DNA of 48,230 nucleotides from an uncultured Algibacter sp. (GCA_947499935.1 CANMQH010000025.1:1-48230), one strand, 5' to 3'. Positions 8,217 through 17,565 are shown, counted from the first letter of the stretch. Program-made: numbers and translations. Notes: generated from the letters alone by a model not told the origin.

Positions 8217-9242
8217 TTAGATGTTTAACCATTTGGTAAAGCGTTGCTTTAAAGTTAAATCTTTGTTTTCTTCATCTTTTTTCGCGTTTTCACGTCTGTT
8301 TATGTCATCTTGCATTTCTTCAAGAGATTTAAGTATGGTAGGTTTCTCTTTTAAATGAAATATGGATGCATTTACTGTTTTTATAATAGTACTATTATGT
8401 TTTATATGGCATTTGGCTATTATATTTTCTAATAAAAAGGAGGTGCCATCTAGGTCGTATTCTACATTCAATTTGGCAGTTATTGGCTTGTTATCTATTT
8501 GTGCATTAAAATAACTATTAGCTGTATTATAATACGTTTTGTATTTGTTAATTTTTTGAATGCCTTTAAAAAGCAACGGACTCTTAAATCCTAAAACAGG
8601 AAAGGCTATTATTGCTTCTTTTTGTAATGTGGTATTAACCTTTTGTGATGAGATATCATAATGTGCATAGATGTCATGAAAAAGTAAGGTGTAAAACACT
8701 TCATGTTTTAAAGACTGCAATAGTATATAATTATTGGATATCTTGGTTTCAAATGCATTGATATATTGCGTTATGGCTTTCCCTATATACTCTTTTTGGA
8801 GTTGCATTTTAATTTTTTGCCAACGCTCTAGTATCTCCTCATGATTAATAATCTGTTGCAGTTCATTTTTTAATGTTGTTTGTATTTCCAGAGGATATAG
8901 AGCCTCCAATGTTTTAACAGACAATTTTTCGACAAGCGTTTTTGGAGTGCGTTTATTAATAAAAATGTGATTTTTTTTAATTTTATATTCTAAGCAACCT
9001 TCTTCTAGAAATTTGCGCATCGTTATTTCTGCTTCAAACTGTACTTGGCTTTTTTTGTCTTTTTGCCCATCGTACATCTCTATAGCAACACCATAAGTAC
9101 GCGTAAATAAATGCCCTTCATAAAAGGGTACTCTATACGCTTTGGCATGACGTGCATACTGATCTGAATATAATTGTCCATAGCCAAGATCTTGTTCTTC
9201 CTTTTGGGGTTCTACTATGCTTAACTTTTTTTCCATTATCAT
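8217..9242 (-). CDS. 341-aa VgrG-island protein of unknown function
   Basis: There is no signal peptide and no clear transmembrane segment. The N-terminal ~90 residues (YGQLYSDQYARHAKAYRVPF, GVAIEMYDGQK) precede a long helical region at about 100-190 (LKNELQQIINHEEILERWQKIK), followed by a beta-rich end (AKLNVEYDLDGTSFLLEN). It is separated from the PAAR-like gene by 10 bases and probably co-translated with it. In VgrG operons this position is often taken by a chaperone or adaptor that links cargo to the spike, which would fit a soluble, mostly helical protein. That is inference only; I do not recognise the family. Two possible starts, MIM and MEKK, lie within six bases of each other. Confidence 0.6.
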   Translation of the reverse strand: MIMEKKLSIVEPQKEEQDLGYGQLYSDQYARHAKAYRVPFYEGHLFTRTYGVAIEMYDGQKDKKSQVQFEAEITMRKFLEEGCLEYKIKKNHIFINKRTPKTLVEKLSVKTLEALYPLEIQTTLKNELQQIINHEEILERWQKIKMQLQKEYIGKAITQYINAFETKISNNYILLQSLKHEVFYTLLFHDIYAHYDISSQKVNTTLQKEAIIAFPVLGFKSPLLFKGIQKINKYKTYYNTANSYFNAQIDNKPITAKLNVEYDLDGTSFLLENIIAKCHIKHNSTIIKTVNASIFHLKEKPTILKSLEEMQDDINRRENAKKDEENKDLTLKQRFTKWLNI

Positions 9243-9450
9243 TATTGAATACTTAAGGTACTATAAATAGTATAATTCAAAAACCTCTGATTTTAAATAT
9301 TCATAATTTTCCACACTAATAAATCTTGTCTTTTACTACTTTAAATATACTTCCTTTTAATACTCAATATACTGCCTACTAATAAAATTAATAGTGTAAG
9401 ATTACTCAATGTCTATTACTATTTTTAAGTTTTTTATGTTCAATATTGTA

Positions 9451-10113
9451 CTATTCTCCAGGTAAATCTCGTTGTGTTCTCTCTACTTCTTTGCCAGTTA
9501 CTCCATCTAATATTATAGTCTCTACATAGCCTTTGCCTCCAAGTACATAATATTCTATAATCCAAGCTGGTTTTATATCTGGAGATGTCTTTATCTTTTC
9601 TGCGCTAACTCTACGAATGGTAGTATGCCAACCACCATCTATATACCCCTTATTTAATTCAATATTATGATCTTTGCAATATTGTAAGATATCGTTCCAG
9701 GTAAATTTATAAGGCACATCATAATCTACCTCATGGCTAAAACTACCATCTTCTTTATAAAAGTACCAAATACCCTTTCGAAAAGAACTATTAAAGACAA
9801 TACCTTTGAATTTTATATTATTATTAGGGTAAAATATTTTATTAATAAAAAAATAGGAATCACTATAATACTCTGAAGAATGATGTTGATTTATCCCTTT
9901 CGACATTTCTAAATATTTTTTTTTATCTAACTTAACACGAACGTATGAAGATTTCATATTTGTTCTGTATTTATTATAAGTAAGTGTATCAAAAACTTCA
10001 GAGTCTCTAGTTATTGAAGGGATGTTATTGTTTTGTTCCATTATAGTTGCTTTTTGAGCTTTACATTGATAAAAACACAGAGTAATAAGTAATAATAAAG
10101 TTATTTTTTTCAT
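9451..10113 (-). CDS. Lipoprotein, candidate immunity protein for the zincin effector
   Basis: A 220-aa protein with signal MKKITLLLLITLCFYQC, the lipid Cys being residue 17. KAQKATIMEQ follows, without an acidic export tract, so it should face the periplasm. The middle contains FKGIVFNSSFRKGIWYFYKEDGS, resembling the toxin-antidote repeats with a 'G.W.fY..dG' pattern. A second half reads FTWNDILQYCKDHNIEL and WIIEYYVLGGKGYVETIILD. It starts only three bases after the stop of the metallopeptidase-like cargo gene. Position, lipidation and predicted periplasmic side all fit protection from an injected periplasmic enzyme; this is inferred, not shown. The next 208 bases to the 341-aa gene hold nothing recognisable. 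Confidence 0.6.
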   Translation of the reverse strand: MKKITLLLLITLCFYQCKAQKATIMEQNNNIPSITRDSEVFDTLTYNKYRTNMKSSYVRVKLDKKKYLEMSKGINQHHSSEYYSDSYFFINKIFYPNNNIKFKGIVFNSSFRKGIWYFYKEDGSFSHEVDYDVPYKFTWNDILQYCKDHNIELNKGYIDGGWHTTIRRVSAEKIKTSPDIKPAWIIEYYVLGGKGYVETIILDGVTGKEVERTQRDLPGE

Positions 10114-10116
10114 GTT

Positions 10117-11829
10117 TTAGGTAATTGAATTATTGGCTTTTTCCCATTGCCATTTCCATAAGCTACGTCGTTCTACGCCTTCATGATGCCCATATCCAAC
10201 CAAATTATCTGTTTGACCATATTTATAAGTATATGATGCATTAGCTCTAGCTTCCTTATTTACATGCGTGTGTGGTAAATTAAATGCGTGCAAGAACTCG
10301 TGAGCAGCAGTCTGGTTATTTTTGCTAGAAAACAATACAATTTTTTTACCCGAAGCATACCCATTTAACCCAGAATAATTATTAGTAAAATCAATACTTC
10401 CTCCGCTTTCTGCAAAATAAAAAGCAATGTATAAATTGTTGTATTTATTGCGCTCTGTGTTAATTTGTGAACTAGTTGCACTAGGGTTTGCCACTTTAAA
10501 ATTGCTTTCTAACTGATCTTTTAATTTTTCGACCAAATAATTTTCAATACTTGTAAACCCTGCGGGCATATGAGGATTTTCTGTATATGTTGGTTTATAC
10601 TGATGGTTATAATACCCTTTGATTTTGTAAGTAGGTGCACTAGCTGTGCCAATATTATGTATATATTCCCCTGGAATGGGTACGCTAACAGACGGAGTGA
10701 TACCTCCTATTGAGGGTATTGTTACTGTGTTATGAGGATTAAATTTGGCATCTGTTGTTAAATCTAAACCTTCTTCAACCACCTCTGTTTCTATTAATGC
10801 TTGTAGCGTATAATTTTCAATCAAATCTTTTTGGTCTGTTATAACCGCCTCATTTTCTACATTAGTATTAAATTTAGGAGTTTTAATTGCTACTAAAACC
10901 ATTTTGGCTTTTTTGCGTTTGGTGATATTATTTGCCCATACCCTAATTACTCCGGCAAGTTTTTTATCTTCTGTGCCATCCTCTTTTGTCTTGTAGGCAT
11001 ATAATTCTAATTTTTGATCAGTATCAAACTCTTTTTTGCATTCTATAGTAAGATGGTCATTAAGTACTTGCCTTCCTGTATTTGCAGGTATTTCGTTTAA
11101 GCCAATAGTAAAATTATCATTAGGTTCAAAAGCGTAGCGATCTGGTTCTTCGTCTGTATTTACAATCAAAGAGAGTAAAGCCTGAGTGTTTTTTGTATAG
11201 CCTGATGCTATCCATTTACTACTATCAGCAGGGTCTTTTATTTGTTTTGGATATAAGGATAGCCATGATTCATAACGATGCTGTTTACTACCATCTGCTA
11301 AAGGCGTTGTATTATCAGCATCTTTCATTGAAATATCTGTAGAAATCCCTTTGTACTCTGTATTCTTCAGCCGGTTATATTCAGTTAATTTAGCTTTAAA
11401 ATGTTTTCCTTTATATGCATCTACAGTCGTTAATGTTGTAAAAGCAGCTTCATCATAATACTTACCTACAATATCCTTATAAGGGATTTGGGGTTTTGTT
11501 CCTCCATTTTTTTTCAGTCTTTCTTCATCTATATCGGCTCGCATCCAGTCAAACCCGTAATCGTCTCCTTTCCAATTCAATTTAGGCCTAAAATTGACCA
11601 CTGTTTTTGCTTCTGGCTCTATTGCAGGCGGTTCTTGATACTCGCCCAAAACGGTTTCTTCTTCAGTTTTCATATCAATAGACGTATTGGAGTACATATT
11701 GATACCTTCTTCTGTAGTGTATATATTTATTTCTTCAGCTGTTTTGGATAACGTACCGCCTACTTTGGTAATGTAATTTTCTTCTACAATCTTATATAGG
11801 TTCTTTGCCTTTATTATAATATCCCCCAT
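10117..11829 (-). CDS. Zincin-like metallopeptidase, T6SS cargo effector
   Basis: A 570-aa protein with no signal peptide. The N-terminal ~60 residues (MGDIIIKAKNLYKIVEENYI, then EEINIYTTEEGINMYSNTSI) continue the short beta-helix style of the VgrG tail and probably stack on the spike. Residues 70-430 are beta-rich linker domains. The C-terminal enzyme domain has HEFLHAFNLPHTH at 510-522. His510, Glu511, His514 and His520 fit HExxHxxNxxH, a zincin/metzincin-type site with Asn in place of the usual Gly. The expected Met-turn reads NLVGYG instead of an N-x-M-x-Y form, followed by GVERRSLWKWQWEK. Two bases separate it from the VgrG stop. The candidate immunity lipoprotein follows directly. Confidence 0.78.
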   Translation of the reverse strand: MGDIIIKAKNLYKIVEENYITKVGGTLSKTAEEINIYTTEEGINMYSNTSIDMKTEEETVLGEYQEPPAIEPEAKTVVNFRPKLNWKGDDYGFDWMRADIDEERLKKNGGTKPQIPYKDIVGKYYDEAAFTTLTTVDAYKGKHFKAKLTEYNRLKNTEYKGISTDISMKDADNTTPLADGSKQHRYESWLSLYPKQIKDPADSSKWIASGYTKNTQALLSLIVNTDEEPDRYAFEPNDNFTIGLNEIPANTGRQVLNDHLTIECKKEFDTDQKLELYAYKTKEDGTEDKKLAGVIRVWANNITKRKKAKMVLVAIKTPKFNTNVENEAVITDQKDLIENYTLQALIETEVVEEGLDLTTDAKFNPHNTVTIPSIGGITPSVSVPIPGEYIHNIGTASAPTYKIKGYYNHQYKPTYTENPHMPAGFTSIENYLVEKLKDQLESNFKVANPSATSSQINTERNKYNNLYIAFYFAESGGSIDFTNNYSGLNGYASGKKIVLFSSKNNQTAAHEFLHAFNLPHTHVNKEARANASYTYKYGQTDNLVGYGHHEGVERRSLWKWQWEKANNSIT

Positions 11830-11831
11830 AA

Positions 11832-13625
11832 CTATTGAAAATTAGATTGCTCCTTTGTATTACTAGCTATAGCTTTAGCACTATTTAAATTTAGATTCTC
11901 AACGGTACTTGCTAGATCTAATTTACCAACAATATCTTGAGAAAGTTTTGCTGAGACATTCATGCTTTCATCAATATCCTCACTCATATTGGTACTTTTT
12001 TTAGTAAAGTCACTTCCTGCTACTTGATTAATATTTTTGCCTGCACTTTCTAAAATGTTATTCCCAACCATAGTATTCATGTTCTGAGCAACATTGATGT
12101 TCATGTTTTTACAGTTAAAGGTCATGGTTTCATTAGCTGTAACTTCAATGTTATTTTTTACCGTATCGATATGAAAGGTATTACTATTTCTGTCTGTAAT
12201 CTTAATACTTTCTGATCCTTTGGTATCATTAAGTTCTATTAAATGACCCGATCGGGTTCTAATCGCTTTAATATCATTGGTTGCTGTTTGCCAACTATCT
12301 GGTTTAGCTGACCCGGTATACATAGCTCCAATGACAAATGGTTTCTCTGCATTTCCTCCTTCGAAATTCACTACAACTTCTTCGCCTACTTCTGGTATAA
12401 AATGAAAGCCTTTGTCTGCGCCTCCATGCGGTGTCATAACACGCAACCAAGGTGTTGTTTCTCCTAGTGGTTTTTGCCATGGAAATTGTACCTTAACTCT
12501 ACTTAATCCATCGGGATCATTATTTTCCATAACCCTAGCGATTTGTATACCACTCTTTGGAAATCTAAGGATATCCATTTTAGGGTATACTTCGAAATTA
12601 GCATCTACCGCTTCAAAACTGTTTTTATAAGCACCTCCTTCAATATTGGTATGTATAATCTTTATGATTCTATACGTACCGTAGCCTTTTATTTTAATAA
12701 TCTCACCTAAGTTTACTCCTGGATTATCACTTTCGCCTTTTGCAATGACTTGCTGCAATGCTTTTGCTTTTGTATATTGTTCTACCTGAGCGTCTAGCCT
12801 ATATTTTAAAGAGGAATCATTATATAGGTGATGATATACTTCTGTTTGTTTGGAAAATAATTCTTTTGATTTATTATTTGTAAACCCATGGTATCCGTTT
12901 GATGGAATGATGACTTCTGAACTACTTTTTTGATGCAACTCATCGGTTAAATAATCATTGGCGAAATAATTAAACGTATTGGGAATAGAACTTAACTCTA
13001 AAGAGAATTTTTGTAAGTCGACTCCATACAAAAGCTCTGTCTCTTCTTGGCTAGGATTGCCAAAAACAAGCTTTTTTCCGTCATAATAAAACCATTCATT
13101 ATAATACGCAGCTAGTCTACTGGCATAACTAAAGGCACTTTGGTTATGCTGTACCGTATAGTGAATATTGTCTGAAGATACAGGTGCAAAATCTGTTTCC
13201 AATTTACCTTTATCATACTCTCGAAATGTTTGAGTCAAAATATCTAAAAGGCTTACATCATTAAAAGAAGCATAGTGTGCACCGTCATCTGATAGTATGG
13301 AAGTACTCTTAGCATACAACGTTATATGGTCTCCACTAGATTGGTGAAATCCTTTTGTACCCATAACTTTGGTTATTACACCTTTAAACTCAAGCTCTTT
13401 ATATCCGCTAAAATTAGAATCAGAGGCGATCTGTATTGAAATGATACCGCCGAGATAGTCTTTACTATCACCAATTAATTCTTCAGAGAGTTTTTCAACC
13501 ACATCTGTACGGCAGACTAATTCTAGATCGTGATGTGCATCAATTTCTTGTACTAATTTCATACTCACATACGATTCTATTGGTGTTCCTGATATGTATA
13601 TATCTGTAGTGGTTTGTAATGCCAT
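11832..13625 (-). CDS. vgrG: VgrG/TssI spike protein of a type VI secretion system
   Basis: A 597-aa protein with standard VgrG architecture. Residues 1 to about 345 match the gp27-like hub (FKGVITKVMG, then ITLYAKS, SYASRLAAYYNEWFYYDGKK and LGEIIKIKGYGTYRIIKI). An OB-fold gp5-like part starts near 357 (GIQIARVMENNDPDGLSRVK, VQFPWQ, TPWLRVMTPHGGADKGFHFI, PEVGEEVVVNFEGGN). The tail from about 455 is a repeating beta-helix needle (MNINVAQNMNTMVGNNILES). VgrG forms the puncturing trimer that carries effectors. No sheath, tube or baseplate genes are nearby, so this is an orphan VgrG island serving a system encoded elsewhere. It heads a tightly spaced minus-strand operon. Confidence 0.95.
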   Translation of the reverse strand: MALQTTTDIYISGTPIESYVSMKLVQEIDAHHDLELVCRTDVVEKLSEELIGDSKDYLGGIISIQIASDSNFSGYKELEFKGVITKVMGTKGFHQSSGDHITLYAKSTSILSDDGAHYASFNDVSLLDILTQTFREYDKGKLETDFAPVSSDNIHYTVQHNQSAFSYASRLAAYYNEWFYYDGKKLVFGNPSQEETELLYGVDLQKFSLELSSIPNTFNYFANDYLTDELHQKSSSEVIIPSNGYHGFTNNKSKELFSKQTEVYHHLYNDSSLKYRLDAQVEQYTKAKALQQVIAKGESDNPGVNLGEIIKIKGYGTYRIIKIIHTNIEGGAYKNSFEAVDANFEVYPKMDILRFPKSGIQIARVMENNDPDGLSRVKVQFPWQKPLGETTPWLRVMTPHGGADKGFHFIPEVGEEVVVNFEGGNAEKPFVIGAMYTGSAKPDSWQTATNDIKAIRTRSGHLIELNDTKGSESIKITDRNSNTFHIDTVKNNIEVTANETMTFNCKNMNINVAQNMNTMVGNNILESAGKNINQVAGSDFTKKSTNMSEDIDESMNVSAKLSQDIVGKLDLASTVENLNLNSAKAIASNTKEQSNFQ

Positions 13626-13712
13626 GTGTTTACTATAATTTTTTATAAAAATAGTCTATATGAAGAATTTTTCCTAATACTATTTTTTATCCTAAAGATA
13701 GTTAGAAAAAAC

Positions 13713-13980
13713 CCATTTCATACGCATTCTCCCACTTCGCTCCTATCGTCGCTTTGGGCTAAGTGCATTACATTTTAAATAAACTTTTAGAAAGAAAAAA
13801 ATCAAAGAAAATTTGAGATAATAACTTCGATTTTAAGTTACATAACTCAGAACATTATAGGGCACTTTTAATATTGGATTATCCTGTAGATGCTTCAATA
13901 TTAAAACAATAATTAGTTAAATACTAAATAATAAACATTCTGCTATTTGTAGCTATAATTAGTCGTTATGTATAATTGCC
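13713..13980 (+). repeat. Left direct repeat beside the R-M operon
   Basis: In order it contains CCATTTCATACGCATTC (13713), CTCCTATCGTCG (13740), AAGTGCATTACA (13761), AGTTACATAAC (13836), CAGAACATTATAG and finally CTATAATTAGTCGTTATGTA (13953-13972). The same blocks in the same order and orientation recur at 17589-17985. The rest of the 698-base gene-free stretch holds an A/T-rich low-complexity segment with CTTGA and TCAAG arms at about 14081-14119, and a hairpin at 14272. Confidence 0.7.
13838..13972. other. 135-base fold-back element resembling an attC site
   Basis: The left arm TTACATAAC...ATTATAG (13838-13860) pairs imperfectly with the right arm CTATAAT...GTTATGTA (13953-13972). A second perfect pair, TTTTAATATTG and CAATATTAAAA, lies inside. 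Two paired boxes per arm, unequal spacers between the boxes and a length near 135 bases resemble integron attC sites. The core box ACATAAC deviates from the RYYYAAC consensus. Confidence 0.35.
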
Positions 13981-14271
13981 GTACGCCATGTGCTATTATT
14001 CCACCTTTTTTGATTTGAACTGTTTAACAACGTTTAGAACTGAAATTTGAAATCGTGACTATTAATGGTTTATTATTATCTTTTTTTCTTGACAAAAAAA
14101 GAAACAAAAAAATCAAGGCAGCACAAAACTTTGGAAACAATCACGGCTCAATCGCTATATTTTAGAAAACATTGTAACAGATTAAGAATGCTTTGAACTA
14201 GAATTAAACCTTGTTATTATTAAGAATATGTATTGTTAGACCTCTAAAGTATGTACGCTCATTCACCTATT

Positions 14272-14324
14272 GTTTTACCAAAGTTTTCTGAGGCCGTCTT
14301 GCCTCCGCATCATCTGGGTAAAAC
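14272..14324 (-). terminator. Nested hairpin at the end of the methyltransferase operon
   Basis: GTTTTACC (14272-14279) pairs with GGTAAAAC (14317-14324), and GAGGC (14290) pairs with GCCTC (14301-14305) inside it. It touches the methyltransferase stop codon, so it probably ends the minus-strand operon, although no long U run follows. Confidence 0.4.
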
Positions 14325-15388
14325 TATTCTATTTTACATAATAATTTATCTTCTAATTTAACCTTATCTTTTTTAGATTTAGATTCTTCTTGAAGGTTTT
14401 TTATATAATTTGACAAATCTGAATATATTTTTTTAGCTAAAGCTTCTGCCAAATTAACTGGAACTGCATTACCTATCATTTTATATCCCGTATTCAAATG
14501 CTTATAAAAGAATAAAAAATCATCTGGAAAAGTTTGAATTCTTGCACATTCTCTTATTGACAACCTCCTGTACAACCTCTTACTACCTTTGGCAAATTCC
14601 ATCACATCTTTTTCAACTTTCACCATTTTAGGAGCTTGTGGATGTAATGAAGCTTGTCTCCCACTTGCTTGAATAGTGTACGAGGGTAAATTCCAATCTA
14701 ATACTCTATTCCTTGACATGAAAATGTAAGAATATGTACCCTTAAAGTATTCATGGTTGGGTATAGTACATTTTTTTGGTTGTGATAAATTATCTTTAGA
14801 ACTAATAGGCTTTATAGTTATATCTTCGATAGATTCTTTTACAATCGCTTGACTTGCGTTTTTATTAGGAAGTTCAAATTTTAAACCCAAATCATTTCTA
14901 TAACCAACAATTATTACTCTTTCACGTTTTTGAGGAACCCCATAATCTGCGGAATTAACCAAATTTATGGTTATATCATAACCTGCTTTTGCTAATAAAC
15001 TCTTAATTAATTCTACTGAATCTTTGTGCTTTTCTGACAACATACCTTTGACATTTTCAGCAAGAAAAAATAAAGGCTTTTTATCCTCCAGTATTCTTAT
15101 ATATTCGAAGAATAATTTTCCTCTTTGGTCATTTATTCCTAAACCATTTCCAGCAGCGCTCCAACTCTGACAAGGCGGTCCTCCAATAAGTCCAAAAATA
15201 TTATTAGGTATTGATTCAGAATTAATTTTTGAAATATCTCCTATTGTTATCTCTGTATCAGGGTGGTTATATTTATATGTTTCTAAGATATTACGGTCAT
15301 TATCATTTGCCCAGACAACGTTAAAGCCTGAGTTTTCAAAACCTCTATCTAGTCCACCGCACCCAGAAAATAGTGATATAATATTCAT
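14324..15388 (-). CDS. DNA (cytosine-5-)-methyltransferase
   Basis: A 354-aa C5-MTase of normal length with motifs in the standard order. Motif I is FSGCGGLDRGF (7-17). Motif IV is GGPPCQSWSA with catalytic Cys73. Motif VI is ENVKGM (111-116), and motif VIII is QKRERVIIVG (153-162). A target-recognition region spans about 180-270, motif IX is RRLSIRECARIQTFPDDF, and motif X is GNAVPVNLAEALA. It methylates C5 of cytosine in a recognition site that cannot be read from sequence. The gene follows the nuclease gene with no spacer (stop 15389, start 15388), so it is co-translated and presumably protects host DNA from that nuclease. The last ~25 residues are Lys-rich. Confidence 0.93.
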   Translation of the reverse strand: MNIISLFSGCGGLDRGFENSGFNVVWANDNDRNILETYKYNHPDTEITIGDISKINSESIPNNIFGLIGGPPCQSWSAAGNGLGINDQRGKLFFEYIRILEDKKPLFFLAENVKGMLSEKHKDSVELIKSLLAKAGYDITINLVNSADYGVPQKRERVIIVGYRNDLGLKFELPNKNASQAIVKESIEDITIKPISSKDNLSQPKKCTIPNHEYFKGTYSYIFMSRNRVLDWNLPSYTIQASGRQASLHPQAPKMVKVEKDVMEFAKGSKRLYRRLSIRECARIQTFPDDFLFFYKHLNTGYKMIGNAVPVNLAEALAKKIYSDLSNYIKNLQEESKSKKDKVKLEDKLLCKIE

Positions 15389-16414
15389 TTAAATAACTTC
15401 CTCTTTAATATTAATTAACTCTTCAATAATACTATAAGAGCTATACTCTTTAAATTTTTTTTCATTTTTATAACCCATGACAAGTCTTTGCCTATCGATA
15501 ATTATAGTTTCATGAATTTTAGTTTTATCAAACCAATGACCACTCATATCTCGATATGATTGAGGAATAAAAATATAATACTGAGGTATTGTTTTCAAAG
15601 TAATCTTTTGCCGCCAAATATCAGCTTTTATTGTGCTTTGTTTTACAATCCATTCATTTGGACTGCAAGCACACTGCCCAAAGATAATCGGAAAATGTGA
15701 ATTTGAATCACCCATTGAAACTTTTGCTACTATATCTAACCCTCCGTCACCTTTGTTGTACTTACTAATATCATCTTCTTCAATAATTAATTTTTCATTT
15801 AAAAATTCCTCCAAAAATTTAAGCTTATCCCAAAATTTGGAATCAGTAACAATATCATCATCTTCTTCTTCTGTGTTACTACTTCCAAATACTTTGATTG
15901 AAGCATTATTTGGAAGATACTTTTCAAGAACTTGTTTACTGAAAATTTCAAATGAACTCGTAAATTCTTTTTTAAATTTGATAGTATACTGTAAACTAGA
16001 GCTAAATAAAAGAAATAAATATATTTTATTTTTAGTCGTTAACGTATCTTCAAGTTCTATAGAAAGATTGTTCGCACTAATTGTAAAAGGATAATAAACT
16101 CCGAAAACACTTTGTCTAAAAGCAATAATTTTAAATGTTTCTTTAGCTAATGTTTCCCATTTGTCATTTTTTTGAGCTCTAGATGTTCCTTCTATCTTGT
16201 CCTTCTCTGTATCTTCAAAATCTCCCTCACCCAAGTCTTCAGTCCTTGGTCTTGCATCATCAATAAAATCATTACTGGAATAAAAATTATCTTTATTTGC
16301 TAAACATTTCAACTCCACATAGTCGGCCCATTTATACAAATCTTCTTTATTACACTTAGGTAAAACCTTTAATTTATTTAAGTAGTCATTCAATTTTATT
16401 TTTAATTCAGCCAT
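15389..16414 (-). CDS. PD-(D/E)xK-type restriction endonuclease candidate
   Basis: I prefer the start at 16414 (MAELKIKLNDY, 341 aa), one base after the ParB-like stop; an upstream start at 16447 would overlap that gene. The likely catalytic region reads GDGGLDIVAKV, then a strand ending PIIFGQCACSPNEW. This is the 'GGLD...GQC' form of a PD-(D/E)xK nuclease, with Asp in the first motif and Gln-Cys where Glu-x-Lys usually sits. An acidic stretch (NTEEEDDDIVTDSKF) precedes it. Position between a ParB-like gene and a C5-MTase supports a restriction role. The recognition site is unknown. Very AT-rich codon use fits acquired DNA. Confidence 0.7.
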   Translation of the reverse strand: MAELKIKLNDYLNKLKVLPKCNKEDLYKWADYVELKCLANKDNFYSSNDFIDDARPRTEDLGEGDFEDTEKDKIEGTSRAQKNDKWETLAKETFKIIAFRQSVFGVYYPFTISANNLSIELEDTLTTKNKIYLFLLFSSSLQYTIKFKKEFTSSFEIFSKQVLEKYLPNNASIKVFGSSNTEEEDDDIVTDSKFWDKLKFLEEFLNEKLIIEEDDISKYNKGDGGLDIVAKVSMGDSNSHFPIIFGQCACSPNEWIVKQSTIKADIWRQKITLKTIPQYYIFIPQSYRDMSGHWFDKTKIHETIIIDRQRLVMGYKNEKKFKEYSSYSIIEELINIKEEVI

Positions 16415-16415
16415 A

Positions 16416-17540
16416 TTATTCACCATCATTAAGATCAGAATTACCAAGATTAATATCTTGAACAGTTATTCTCATCATTCTAGCAATTTTTTGAATTTCT
16501 AATAAAGTATCTTCAGCTGATGATATAGGTTCAGAAATTTCATGCAAGTAATCTCTAGAAGTCTTCAAATTATCAAGTGAATCATTTAGTGATTTTAAAA
16601 AAACTTCAATAGGTAAATCAGTAAGTCTAACGGATTCTACTAAAGTTCTTCCATTTTTAAATGCATCTAATGCTTTAGGGAAATTAGGGTCTAGAATTTT
16701 ATTTAATTCAGTAAGATTACGTGATTCCCCTAGCCTAGTAAAATTTTCCGAATTTTTCTTAAACATCCAACTTGTTAAATCACCTAAACATTCTTTGTTT
16801 AAACCTTCAATTGGATTATCTTCAGAAAAATCAACTCCTACATATTTTGAGATATTTTCTCTTCCTAATGCGGTGTAAAATGTACCAAAACTAAATGTTT
16901 CTTCATTTAAATTTGGAATTTCATAGAAACTGTTTTCTTCTATAACTTCATATATATTTACACCAACAAGCAGTAATCTCACATAATTCCCTTTACTTCC
17001 TATTATTTTAGCTAAAGTTTTACATTGATTATAAAATGAATCTTCAGGAAGGGTTAATTGTAATTGCTTTAAATATTTTGCTTTAGCTAATGAATCCCAA
17101 GGCTGAACACCTGTAATATGTTTATACCCTAAATACCCTAAAACTTCGTCTCTTGTATCAAACTTTATACTGGGTATTTCTGTTGGTATCAATTCGGATT
17201 TAGCTTCCGAAATTATATCTTGTATTGTGTTTTTCTTTTTTTTAGCAACAGAAGGTTCATTTAATAGTTTTACAGCAGTTAAACGCCTATTTCCTTCTAT
17301 AACTTCATATAAACCATGGCTGTTTTTAACCACCAAAATTGGTTCTGCTGGAAAAAAGCCTTTTTCACCAATTGAACTCATTAATTCAGTTACATTTTCA
17401 AACTGTAACATCCAATTTATTACTTCATTTTCATAATCATCTTCATTTTGCTTAGACGTTACTGTTGATGGTAATCTAGGATTATTTGGATCAAATACTA
17501 ATTGATCTATAGGAATATATTCAATTTGACTATTGGTCAT
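16416..17540 (-). CDS. ParB/Srx-domain protein of the restriction cassette
   Basis: A 374-aa protein. The N-terminal ParB/sulfiredoxin-like domain opens with IEYIPIDQLVFDPNNPRLP and has the signature EGNRRLTAVKLL (82-93), matching the GxRR nucleotide-binding motif of ParB/Srx proteins. The middle is helical (PWDSLAKAKYLKQL, IIGSKGNYVRLLLVGVNIYE), like a ParB HTH region that contacts DNA. The C-terminal ~100 residues are helical and acidic. It is the first gene of the ParB, nuclease, methyltransferase operon. It does not look like a plasmid partition ParB since no ParA is present. It could regulate the operon or act as an NTP-dependent partner of the nuclease; neither is shown by sequence. Confidence 0.8.
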   Translation of the reverse strand: MTNSQIEYIPIDQLVFDPNNPRLPSTVTSKQNEDDYENEVINWMLQFENVTELMSSIGEKGFFPAEPILVVKNSHGLYEVIEGNRRLTAVKLLNEPSVAKKKKNTIQDIISEAKSELIPTEIPSIKFDTRDEVLGYLGYKHITGVQPWDSLAKAKYLKQLQLTLPEDSFYNQCKTLAKIIGSKGNYVRLLLVGVNIYEVIEENSFYEIPNLNEETFSFGTFYTALGRENISKYVGVDFSEDNPIEGLNKECLGDLTSWMFKKNSENFTRLGESRNLTELNKILDPNFPKALDAFKNGRTLVESVRLTDLPIEVFLKSLNDSLDNLKTSRDYLHEISEPISSAEDTLLEIQKIARMMRITVQDINLGNSDLNDGE

Positions 17541-17565
17541 TTCAATTTATTTCAATTACAATTCT

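Noticed and set aside
16415-16447. Upstream nuclease start giving MVILILMMVNN
   Set aside because: It would overlap the ParB-like gene by 32 bases. The MAELK start one base after that stop fits the tight operon better.
16416-17540. Plasmid or chromosome partition ParB
   Set aside because: No ParA or parS-like sites are seen, and the gene is fused into an R-M operon.
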